From: Zanthoxylum bungeanum
Lineage: Eukaryota > Streptophyta > Magnoliopsida > Sapindales > Rutaceae
Assembly: GCA_019454045.1 (NCBI GenBank)
Contig: SKCR01051205.1
Coordinates: forward strand, 434,001-498,000
Length of the DNA: 64,000 nucleotides
Reading direction: 5' to 3'
Position numbers and translations under genes: made by a program. Of this stretch, positions 10,936 through 21,130 are shown in pieces. The first letter of the stretch is position 1. Every line of letters starts with the position of its first letter. A model generated the notes under the pieces. That model was not told the DNA's origin and searched no databases. It worked only from the letters and a program-made list of their open reading frames with translations.

Positions 10936-11312
10936 GCTTCTTTAGAAACTGGAGTTCTTCACACACCATGAAACGCGTCTGTGTCGCGACGTGCATAGCT
11001 CGGCATCACGACGCTGGCTCCTTTCAATCGGGCGTCATGACGTGCAATAAGTTTTAGATTTTGCCTCAAAAGTACACTACAGAGCATCACGACACCCAAG
11101 TTTGAGTCGAGATGCCCATGCTGAACTCTGGAATATAGTTCGAATTTGCTGCGAATTTTCCGATTCATCGCTCGTTAAGTTCGCTTAAGTCATAATATGA
11201 TTTTGACCTACAAAACATACCCAAAACGCATCAAAACTTTCATACAACTCGAGATAACACACAAAATACAAGATAAAATGGTGATAAATATAGACATATT
11301 GACCGCTCATCA
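10936..11312 (-). repeat. Truncated Athila-type LTR (outer U3 part)
   Basis: The right edge GACCGCTCATCA and the preceding 100 bp match the outer ends of the LTRs at 5004 and 14849 (shared CATCAAAAC...CTCGAGA words). It also has the GTCGCGACG-type GC words seen in the solo LTR at 14400-14650. The remainder of the LTR is missing on the left. Confidence 0.65.
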
Positions 11313-11649
11313 CTAGTGCTTTATAAGCCCATGAGATGTCTTTTCCTTTCAAACTAGTTTTTGGAGATGAATTCTATCCCTAAAATAAAATATTGCTTTT
11401 ACCATTGGAAGAATGTTTGACTGATCAAATTCTCTTCACTAAACTCTAGCCAGATGATCGAACCAATATTTGCTTCACAGAAAATTGAGCATCCTCATTA
11501 TTGGATGACTATGAAAAGTTTAAAAACGCTCCATTTGTGTAAATATTTGTGAGTGTGGGATAAATATCATGCATTGGTAGGGACAATGAAAAAGAGAACC
11601 CTAGACATGTATATTAGGCTCTATTAATCATATGAGTAAAGTTAAAGAT
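11313..11649. other. Unassigned spacer left of Tat-A
   Basis: No recognisable gene or terminal structure. It may contain the lost 3' end of Tat-A. Confidence 0.4.
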
Positions 11650-12832
11650 AAGTTGTTTAAACTAACCTTCCTCCTAAGGTTTCTTCTTGGCAGGAATGTC
11701 AGACTCCGAGTCTTCCTCACTAAGTCACCTCAACGTCCTACCTCTCATCGCGCCAGCCTCACACCAGATCGAGCCAAAAAACATACATAGCTCAAGGTCA
11801 GAGGGTTCTTACGACTATAATACAACACCTATCCCGTTTGAGGAAGAGAACCAATCTTACAGCCGTAAGGTATCTCGACCTAGGTCAACTCCCCCTACTC
11901 TTGATTTTGTAAACCTGGACATGGATCGAGATTCTTCAATAACCGAGGCCGGACTAGACCAACTAAGGGCAAAGTTCAACATCCCTGAGGCAGTTACTTT
12001 GAGTTTATAGAAAAAAATGATCAGACTAGCCGACCCTGGGATAACGAGGTGGCGTTCTGTATTGCTTTCTTCGACATAGGCCTACCTCTGCCCATGCAAG
12101 GATGTTGGCAACGATGAACTTGGCCCCATGCCAACTAAACTTAGAGTACTAGAGAGGCTCCATGTGATTTGGAGTCAAGCTGAACAAGGAGAGTCATCGG
12201 TTACCAAAATGAAAAGATTATACATAATGAACGATAACCCTAAAGAGTACAAGGGTTGTTACTACCTCTCCATATATGTCGGGGCCTCAGACATACTCTC
12301 GAATCTCCCAACCACCAATAAAAACTTTAAGGACAAATGGTTCTGGGCCAGGGGGTTATAGGGTAGACACTGGCAAACCGTAGACAAAGACATCACAATT
12401 CCAAATGTCTTTAGGGTCAGAGGTAACAACCCATCGTCCCTCTTCCATTTTTCTTTCCCTTAGTTTTTAGGTTTTCACTAACAATCCTAAACCCTTTGTA
12501 GCGTACTGGGGCGGTCCCCCATAAAGTTAGCCATGTGATCTAGGCCAGAGTGAAAAAGGCATCATAACACAGGGGCCACTAAATAGATCTCGTCAACCTT
12601 TCTTCCTTCGCCGAATCGGGTCTCAATCAAGTACTCCACCATCTTACCCCAGCCAGATGGATAATTACTAAACCACTGACCTACTTGGTTTGCTATCTTC
12701 CATTATTTGTCATGCATGCTTTATAATTTTTCGACCCGTTCTTTTACCTCTCTTAATCATTACTTGTATATTTTTTTGTTACAAGCATGTCTAGAAAGAA
12801 TACTTATCTACAAGTTTCCAGAGAGGCAATGC

Positions 12833-13095
12833 TAAGGATTGCAGAAAATCCCGGGCTCGGGATCAAAAAATCCCGAGCCGGGCCGTAGTTTTAGAAGCTC
12901 TTTATAGATTAAACTTTTAATGTATTTGTGAATTATCTTGAAATAAATGGCCTCTATTTTGTATTTGTATGTTCTTAATTTTAATTTTTTTTTAAAACGG
13001 GCCGGATAAAGCCTGGCCCGGGCCAAAATTTTCCTGGTCGGGCTCGGGCCGGTCTTATCAAAGCCCGGGCCCGACTCGACCCATTGCCACTCTTA
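12833..13095. mobile_element. hAT-type MITE with perfect 8 bp duplication
   Basis: A 263 bp insert flanked by GGCAATGC at 12825-12832 and 13096-13103. The ends pair as TAAGGATTGCA against TAAGAGTGGCAA. Both subterminal zones are packed with GGGCCGG/CCCGGGC words around an AT-rich middle. The 8 bp duplication and subterminal repeat style identify it as hAT. It has no coding capacity. Confidence 0.88.
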
Positions 13096-13189
13096 GGCAA
13101 TGCACTCTATTCGGGGTGGGTCCAGCAGCGCCCGCCTCCGAGTCACTACTCCAATTCCCCCAGCCGCAAGACAAAAAAGCCTTTGAAGG

Positions 13190-14849
13190 TGATCGGTGGT
13201 AAACACACAGTAACGCAAGCGCACATATCGCTCAAGTAGTATAAAATATATCGATCCCACGGGGACTTAATACCTATGCTATTAATTTATGAAGCTAAAC
13301 TTCTACACGTATCTAATTGATGGTTGGAAGGTTATTTTTATCTAAAACAAGTAAATAAAACAAAACAAATGTAGATTTTAAGTTTTAAACAATGATATGA
13401 AAATATCTAGGGTTATGATTCCTACTAATATCTTTCTAAAGATGAGTTGATTATTTTATGCTTGTGTGATATACTAGTTTATTAACCCGGAACACGAAAA
13501 TATGTAAAAGCCTCTTCCGATGGTCAGATGCAAACACCCAAAGTAACCTAATTAACTATATTCATATGTTAATTAAGAAACTCAAAATTCATTAAGTTTA
13601 AGTTCCAATTATGGCTACCCACGCCCGACAGGTATATTCCTATCCTGGAAGGAAATCTCTACGGTGAGTATGAGATCGTGAGCTATTGAGTCTACCGCTA
13701 AACCTAAAATCTCTTTTCCAAGTTCATTTTAAGTTTACCTAATCAATCTTATTAATAGTCAATTAACAAGAAGCATTAAGAACTAGACTCAATAAATAAA
13801 CCAATACATTACACAAGACATAAGAAAAGTCAACTTATTAAATCAATGATATTGGTTTTCATCACAACCATAGACAACATATTTAGTTACGACACATATT
13901 CAGGACTACTAAAGACATAAATAAAAAGAACATCATGCAACTAATTGAAAACTAAAAAAGTAGAAATTACAACAATGAAATAAAATGATGGGGTTTGGGG
14001 ATCCACTTTTATTATTTCAAATCTAGAAATCTCTCTTATTATAATATATAAATTTTTATTATATCACTAACCGACCATATATGCGGTATCCTGATTAAGT
14101 CAGATTTTAATTAATTCCAACCGACCATAAATGCGGTATCCAATTAAGTCAGGTTTTAAGATAATTTATATATTATAAAATAAGGGAGATTAATATAAAT
14201 TATAATAATAAAAAGTTTCACTTTCACCCCAGCAGAAAGAAATTACCTACTCATGCTTTTAAAAAACAAACAAAGTTTTATTACTTAAAATAAAAATAGA
14301 AGAAAACTGAAATTAAACAAGCAAGATACTCTCTTTTTATAATTCTAAGAAATTCCCCAGAAGAAAGTATGAATTTTCCTTCTGAATCAGGCCTCTATTT
14401 ATAGGCTTCAAATCAGGCGCGCATCGCGACACGCCAAGTCTTCTACGCCGTGATGCGCGCTACAAGAATTGATGGCTGTCGGCAAACTGCATTATTGGCT
14501 CGGCGTCGCGACGGGTTGAGGGTTGGGCGTCGCGACGCTGATATCATGATGACGCAAGTCATGAAGCATGTGATGATGCAGTGATGACGTGTGTCGAAAG
14601 CTGAATAATTGAGGCGGGTCGCGATGCAGAAGTGGTTGCGCGTTGCGACACGTGAATAATAAATTTCACATTTTGCCATTTTTAATCTATTTTTCACCAT
14701 TTTGTCCCCAATTTGATTCTATTGAGTCCCGAAATCTTATTTATCTGCAAAACAACACAAAACATATCAAAATATTCACAATACCCGAGAAACTATACAA
14801 ATTATTAAATAAAAGAGGCGATAAATATTGATATATTTTACACTCATCA
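13190..14849 (-). repeat. Athila-type solo LTR with GAAGG duplication
   Basis: A 1,660 bp LTR flanked by GAAGG at 13185-13189 and 14850-14854. It starts TGATCGGTGG on the plus strand and ends ACTCATCA, matching the Athila-1 LTR throughout (shared ACCGACCATA...GCGGTATCC units, two copies here against three in Athila-1; shared GACAGGTATATTCCTATCC block). A TATA-like CTATAAATAGA lies near 14405-14395 on the minus strand. With no internal region, it formed by recombination between two LTRs. Confidence 0.93.
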
Positions 14850-15966
14850 GAAGGCATCGACCCCTATTTCCTGTACCACAAACATTCCTCCGCCAAGCCA
14901 AACACCAACACTTTCCCCAAACTCCCTAAGTGACGCCTCCACTAGGTCCGGGGCGAGGAGCCTAATGAAAGTGCTGAGAGGGCCCCTAAAAAAAGTCCAG
15001 GGCGGGGAAGAGCTTCGGCTGCCTCCTCCTCGAACAAGAGGGAATACTAATTATGGGGGCAGAGGACTTCCCAGAAAGTGTGGGAGGAGACATAGCCCAC
15101 CTCCTACAGACAATCAACTTCTTGACCGGACACATTAACTTCAATTAAGCCATGGCTTATGAAAGTCTATCCCTGATGACTTCCTTAGCAAGACTGGCCG
15201 CTTTCAGGCAAAGGTAATTGCTGAGAAATTATTCTCTTTCTAGTTCAATATTAATTCTAATGAACTGACCTCATTTTTTAATGCGCAATTGGCCTACCTT
15301 TGGCCACTAATATGGACATGCTGGCGAGCACCCTTTCGAAAGGCGGTAAGGTCCAGAGGCTCCAAAACTAGCTGACAGTGAGAGATCAAAAGCTGAAAAA
15401 AAGTTTGAACGAGGCCAAAATCGAAATCAGGGAATTCTACCGATCTTCAAATATTACAAAAAAAAAGAGAAGGACGAGGCCCAGACCGAGGCGACTTTAA
15501 AGACAGGACATGGGAGTTCAAACTGCGACAAGCCAGAGCTGTTACAGCCGAAAGCAAACTTCAAGAGAAAGAGGCTGATCTTGAGAAGGCCATGAATGAG
15601 CTAAACAAAACTCGAGACGAGCTGGCCAAGCCTTAAGAAAAGCTAAACAATTTACAGGCTAAGCTCCCTAATCGTGTTGAGAGTACCAAAGTGAAGGCCA
15701 AAATTGAATGGCTAGAAGAGTCCATCGAGCTAATTGAGATGGTATATCATGTCCTAGACTTGTGAATGCTTTAGAAGATTTTACAAGTAGCCAAAGGGGG
15801 TATGTCCCACGAACAAGCCTATGGAACGACTTAAGAGGAAGGTAAAACAATTCTTGATCCTGACCCCCATTTCCATGGTGCCTTCTACTCATGAAGATCT
15901 TGGCCCATCGTCTTCCATTTCTGCTCATTCTGCCGCTCATGAAAGTGCTCATGGCCCTTCATCATA

Positions 15967-16439
15967 ACTCTTCTTTTCTTTTTATTGGTAATTCTAAGGG
16001 ATCCCAATGTACAAGTTCAAATTTTAATGAAGATAATTTTATATATTCGGTTTTTTTTTTCCACACCAAAGCATAGACTGAGCAAAGACCCGAGCTAGGG
16101 CAACTTTCTCTTTATCTATTAACATGCTGAACTAATCAACATTAACCAATACTTGTTAAATGTAACCAAATTAACTCTTTCTACCATTCCCAGAAAGGGA
16201 CCTCGTTCCAAGCATTAATATAGACGTCCGAGCTCATTAACCACAAATATGGCATTTTGACGAACTATTTATACTTAAGAGATTCTGAGCCCTTCAAAAA
16301 GATATTTTAGTATTGAGTACCTTCAACTCGACCATTTCCAACACATTCCAAGACGACCCGAGTCATACGGGATGCTGACCGCGATGGATCGTAAATCTAT
16401 TATTGTCGCCTAGCTTTAGTAAGGTCATGAAGATGCCCT
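15967..16439. other. Tat-A noncoding sequence between antisense ORF and repeats
   Basis: No ORF recognised. It lies between the end of the coiled-coil ORF and the start of the tandem repeats, so it is read as Tat-A 3' noncoding DNA. Confidence 0.45.
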
Positions 16440-16924
16440 GACTTCATGTTGACATAATAGGGCTTCAGTGGAATGAATCCAACCTCGAGCTAATAAAAAA
16501 ACTCGATCATAGGAGAATGGCCCATTGTGCCATTCATATAAGGCCATAGGGGAAACTTCATGCCGATGAACTCAACAAGGCCTCGAGGTAACATACCCAA
16601 CCCCAAGCCAATACATTGTATTGGCTACAAGGGAATGTTCCCTCGTGCCATTCAATAACATCACCATGGGGGAGAAACTCTGACCTCATGCCAACAAGCA
16701 TAACAAGGCCTCAATAGGACGTACCTAATCTCGAGCCATTATAATCACTTGGCCACAAGGGAATGTTCCCTCATTATGCCATTTAATAACATGAGCATGG
16801 AGGAGAAACTCTGAATCTATGCCAACGAATATAACAAGTCCTTAGCGGGATATACCGGACCCTAAGCCGTGATAATCACTTGGCCATCAGAGAATTTTCC
16901 CTCCTTGTGCCATTCAATAACATG
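16440..16924 (-). repeat. Tat-A 3' tandem repeats, left block
   Basis: Units of about 130 bp with the constant words AACAAGGCCTC, GGGAATGTTCCCTC, TGCCATTCAATAACAT and GGAGAAACTCTGA. Three to four diverged units are present. The array stops exactly at the GCTAT duplication of Tat-B and resumes after it. Each unit carries a pyrimidine tract that is a purine tract on the coding strand of Tat-A. Confidence 0.75.
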
Positions 16925-16929
16925 GCTAT

Positions 16930-17545
16930 TGTACGGGCCAAATTTGGTCCAAGGGTAATTTCGTCATCTCACTTAAGGCCCACTGATAAACACACCCCTG
17001 AAGACCCATAACCAAACTCAAAGGCACTATACAGGCCCAGGCCCAATGAGTTGCAACATTTATAACCAATGGACATCCAAAGGCCAACGCACTCAACTTA
17101 CAGCTTCATAAAATCAATCGTTTCAGTTTACAACGGGCAACTGCACTAAATGCCCCTCACGAAGTTGCAATCATAACTGACTCCTAACGGACAAGAAATA
17201 AAGGAGCAGTAAATGCGCACGTTCCCCTGAGAGCATGTATATAAACGAAGATAGATAAGGGAAAAGCTCTCTGATTTTCTTAGGCCTAGCTCGATACTAC
17301 ACTTTCTATAAGCTCTCATCCACCGCCCTCACGGCACCCTACGAAGCTCAAGGTAATATCTTACTTTGACTTCCTTCTACTACTTCCTTAGTTCCTTCAC
17401 TGACTTGAGCGTCGGAGTGCCCCCGGCACCCACCACACCGGTGGGCAATACTCCCGCTCACTCTACATCTTTGTTTTGCAGGATCGCTAGTGCCCCAAAC
17501 TACAAATTCTCGATTGTGGACCTCGGGCGAAAACCAGCGTCTACA
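16930..17545 (+). repeat. 5' LTR of Tat-B
   Basis: 616 bp, TGTACGGGCC to GCGTCTACA. TATATAAA at 17238-17245 is the probable U3 TATA box. Downstream lies a conserved AG|GTAATATC donor-like site (17353) and a TTGTTTTGCAG acceptor-like site (17481). Confidence 0.93.
17353..17481 (+). other. Candidate leader intron within the Tat-B LTR
   Basis: A 129 bp GT-AG interval: donor context CAAG|GTAATA, acceptor TTTGTTTTGCAG|GATCG. Tat-D has the same layout with 126 bp (43610-43735), although the sequence between has diverged. Splicing is inferred from conserved sites only. Confidence 0.4.
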
Positions 17546-17548
17546 ATT

Positions 17549-17566
17549 TGGCGCCGTCTGTGGGGA
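17549..17566 (+). promoter_or_regulatory. Primer-binding site of Tat-B
   Basis: TGGCGCCGTCTGTGGGGA starts three bases after the 5' LTR, the usual position and the usual sequence type for Tat-lineage elements. Confidence 0.85.
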
Positions 17567-19037
17567 CTTAGTCATTCTTAGCAAGCAAAGACATCTTTAT
17601 CTACGGCCCTTTCACACATAACGGTCCATGGGTTGATTGTCATCAACCTCTTTGGACATGTGAAATTATGGTCATCTTCCTTAGAATGCATGGATTGCCT
17701 TCAGCTTCATACTACGTGATTGGACCGTCTCTTATGGATTTCCTTAGAATGAATGCACGGTGTCCCAATCTACGTACCCGAATGAAGACTTGGCGTGGAC
17801 ATCGTGGTTAACATTACCAGGTATGTCTTGCACCTTTTAAATAATGTCCAGTCGACATTAGAAAGACAAGGGACTTGTCATAGTGTGTCATAGTTTGGGA
17901 CATGTCATGGATGTCCCAGTTGATGCAACACCATATAGCTTGAAAATTGTTATGGGTGTCCCAGTCGGCATCAATAAGTGGCTTGAAAATTGTTATGGGT
18001 GTCGAGTTTCAAGGTAATCTCAGTCGACATTTACAATACATCGTAGGACTTGTTAGAGGCATCCCACTCAACATTAGTGTGTCGTGGATGATGTCCCAAT
18101 TGACAATATTGTATATAGCCAGTAAAAATTGACACTATATGATTGTTTAGAATTTAGTGAAAATCCAACTCGACACTCCATAGATGAGGCTTGACTCTTG
18201 ATTGAAATCCCATCCGACATGAGATGGAAGAAGACTCGACTTGTCTGAGGTACCATTAAATAAAACATGCCCATAATTTGAAACCTCCACTCGACCAAAA
18301 ATTAGGCAAGATGTATCCAAATTTTCCATACACAATAGCCAAGCATTAGCTGTCAAACGAAAACATGAAAAGTATAAGAGCAATATTCATACGGTGTGCA
18401 AGGATGGGCCTTGAAGCTCACTACCTATTATGACAGTTAAATAGAGCCCACGCTGCGTGTGGAGTAAAGTATTGGTGCCCATTTCTTGCATCGAATCGAA
18501 CGACCTGTCAGATCCAATTTCTCTTTCCCAACTTATGAATCCGGCCAACCACTCGAAGTCAGTCTGCCATCTCATTGTGCAAACCTACACAGAAACCCAC
18601 TCCATGATAATGCCATCACCAGCCCAGCAGCGCACCAGCTCAAACTTGGCCCATGATCCCCTTGGCCATCGTTTCCAAGTCGTAGGCTGCAGAATTCGGC
18701 CTGCCTTGGGCTGAATTGTAAGGATCGACAGCATAAACATATCAATCTCTCTCTGAAGAGCAGCTAAATAACCCACACGACAGTCCACTACTTGTGAGTT
18801 GGCAAACACTTTGTTGTGTCGTCACCAAGTTTCCATTCAAACTAAAACTATCATTTCAGACACATGACCTAATTCTTCACAGAAGTGGCGGATTCAAAAC
18901 TATATTTGACGAAACAGTTGATCCTGAAACTATTCTTGAAGGAGCCTTCATGGAAGATGTAATGGCGACTGCTTCCTGGAGGACACATACAAGGCTATGG
19001 AGGATAAGATGTGGTTGTAGTATGATGGGATATCGAC
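17567..19037. other. Tat-B internal region, unrecognised
   Basis: No gag or pol motif on either strand. The words CAGTCGACAT, CACTCGAC and similar recur. A 21 bp word (start CTTGAAAATTGTTATGGG) is repeated about 45 bp apart at 17940 and 17984. Open stretches at 18387-18575 (minus), 18585-18809 (minus) and 18794-19069 (plus) show no family motif I recognise. They could be further captured fragments. Confidence 0.5.
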
Positions 19038-19059
19038 TCAACATTCTCGAGGATTTGTC

Positions 19060-19480
19060 CAACAATTAATTACATAAATCTTAGAAGAGATCGTAGGGAG
19101 CATAACATTACGCTCTCGTACAAGACTGCCATCTCTCCAGAAAGTCAAATTAGCCCGTGGTAGCAACACTCCAGGATCAGTGCAACGACATTTGACATCA
19201 GAACCAATTTTCTCGATCACATCAAACCTCATCATTCCACCATCAACAAGGAGTTCATCCCCAACTTTCACATCTTCAGCAAAACCATCATAGTAGACAG
19301 TGATAGTGTGTTCTGGGTGAGGTGCATCAAAAGCACTAACACTAAAAGTCCAGATCTCACCATCCTCAGCTTTGGCAGAGGGAGCGCCGCCGAGATCGCC
19401 CATGTGAATCTCGCTGCCTTCAGTATCTATCACAATCGCAACGGCAAATCCCTTCTCCTCATCCAACCTCCCACAGTCAT
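19060..19480 (-). pseudogene. Captured fragment of plastid-type pyruvate kinase
   Basis: About 125 codons match plastid pyruvate kinase: [91 protein letters not shown]. Pyruvate kinase converts phosphoenolpyruvate and ADP to pyruvate and ATP. This part covers the end of the first barrel segment and the B-domain only, so it cannot be active. It is antisense to Tat-B and still has no internal stop. The similarity ends abruptly after ISSK. No intron interrupts it, which suggests capture from a processed transcript, although donor exon boundaries are unknown. The plastid rather than cytosolic isoform is indicated by the [11 protein letters not shown] block. Confidence 0.88.
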
Positions 19481-19949
19481 CTGTATCAATAGACTTCAAA
19501 CCAAATCCCAATCAAGCACATACAACAATTGAAACAAAATACAAAATTAGAACAAAAGTCCCACATCGCCTGTTGCAACACAAAAGACCAGAGACAGCCT
19601 CGACCAAAAACAAAATCATGCCCTTTCGACAAAACAACATAAGTGCCCTTCTCGACTTGGCAGAGGTTTCAATTGACACGACAAGCATATATGCCCAATT
19701 TTGGTTGAAACCACATTCGACGAGATGCAAAGAACGCTTGGGAGAAGCTTCATTCGACACAAGCAACACATATTCCCTAGTTTTCATTCGACAGGGTGTA
19801 AGCTGACATCAAGATTCATCAATTCTCACAAGCTATGTTTCTGATGGATGTGAGAAATATAGTTTGATACTCAATGATAAAATCCCACTCGACAGCACGG
19901 GCCGACAAAACAGATTCATCGAAACAATCTTCAAACAGCACATTGGACA

Positions 19950-20147
19950 ATATCTCCAGACGACAGGTCTGAAATCACCCATCCGATTATTCATCCGCAC
20001 CACCGATCGGATCAGATCCTTTTCTGAAAAATCCTCAGAATTCGATGACGCATTGATCGCCATCGCCAGTTGCACCTGAAACTCCTCTTCCGACGTCATG
20101 TAGTCAGTCTGATTGGGTGACGACACCACGGGGGCTAGCGATGACAT
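19950..20147 (-). pseudogene. Captured fragment of an EDR1/CTR1-like Raf kinase N-terminus
   Basis: ATG 20147 opens MSSLAPVVSSPNQTDYM, then TSEEEFQVQLAMAINASS, EDFSEKDLIRSV. The SEEEFQVQLA block followed by a Ser-rich stretch and an EKD-I motif is characteristic of the region just before the regulatory domain of plant Raf-like MAPKKKs such as EDR1. No kinase domain is present. The reading remains open for about 65 codons and then leaves the family. It lies antisense in Tat-B, next to the pyruvate kinase piece, with about 350 bp of unassigned sequence between them. The upstream TSTSS-rich sequence to about 20260 may belong to the same capture in another frame. Confidence 0.65.
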
Positions 20148-20149
20148 TT

Positions 20150-21130
20150 GCGCCGTAGCTGGTGATTCAATGAAGTGAGCTCATCAGGCAGAGTGGGACA
20201 AGACTGCACCGGCTCGTAATTAACGGCGCATGACGAGGTCGAAGTTAGGGTTTCTTTCGCCCGATTCGACTCGTGGTTACTGCCTTTGTGTTGCTCCTTG
20301 AAAATGCTTCTCGTTTCTCACTCTCTATTATACAGTTCCTCACTACTACTTCTGCAGCTATGAGTATAATGTTGGAAGATCATAATCGAATGACGATGTT
20401 TTCTTCAGCTCATCCCGTGTAAAATCTCAGAGGCAGAATCGTCCTTTGCTGGCTTCCTGTTTAAATCAGGCAGCGTGCACAGGCTGTTGCGGGTTGGAGC
20501 GGCCTCGTATGCTTCTTTAGACTCTGATTGTCGAGTAAAGGATACCAAAGGGGCTGATCCATCGTGCTCCAGAGTTTCACTCGACTTCCCTCCAGAATCT
20601 GATCCTTAATCAAACCTAGTTCTTTTCAATTGAGCTTGGTTTGGGCCTACAACTTGGGCCCGTTTTTGGAAAGCTTATAGTTTAGGCTGAAATCATTTTG
20701 TCATGACAAGCGTAGACATGAATACAAAATACTCGATGTCGTTTGACAAAATATCCTCTCTAATCTCCATGAGGCTTCACGTGACTTTTGAAGAAAAACC
20801 CACTCAATAAAAAGATTTTTACAAGCGGCAAAATGAAAATAAAGTGAAGTTAAAGCAATGTGCAGAACTCATACAATTAGAGTCATCTGCAAATCAAGAA
20901 GGTCCAATCGACCAACTTATATCAGGTTAAGTAGTATGGAAAATTTATGAAACTTTCATCGAAGTTCATTCTATTGTAGTATTCATTGAGCCTAGTTAAG
21001 TCTTGTAAAATTAGTAATGATCTTGATAGACATCAATCTCTTCCATACTACATATGAAGATAATCATCTCCACACCACGTATGGAGATTATCATCCTAGA
21101 CATTTTCATCATGTGAGGTAGAGTGGAGAT
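20150..21130. other. Tat-B internal region between captured fragments and tandem array
   Basis: No recognised coding motif. Some sequence up to 20330 may still derive from the captured kinase gene. From 20600 it is AT-richer noncoding DNA with TCGAC words. Confidence 0.45.

Larger units (their letters stand above)
11687..15966 (+). pseudogene. Antisense extra ORF of Tat-A, Transposase_28-like (putative gypsy-type transposon family)
   Basis: The ORF runs opposite to the pol of its element. The N-terminal 107 codons from ATG 11687 are Ser-rich and end AGLDQLRAKFNIPE. The next segment contains an EVAF...GLPLP motif, followed by KGCYYLSIY and LPTTNKNFKDKWFW (12230-12350). These are the family's aromatic and SNKxWKxxFF-like blocks. 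A coiled-coil-rich tail (Lys/Glu-rich) lies at 15330-15640. Several GT-AG intervals could be introns, the clearest at 12423-12501 with a CTAAC branch-like site. A hAT MITE and a solo LTR interrupt it; the reading (DKKAFEG into IDPYFLYHK) resumes across the solo LTR site. In-frame stops show decay. No function is known beyond association with Tat elements. Confidence 0.65.

Noticed and set aside
13190..14849. Full-length element rather than solo LTR
   Set aside because: GAAGG duplications flank a single LTR directly, and no PBS, PPT or internal region is present.
18794..19069. Plus-strand 91-codon open frame as a host gene
   Set aside because: No recognised motif and located inside a retrotransposon; kept only as possible captured DNA.
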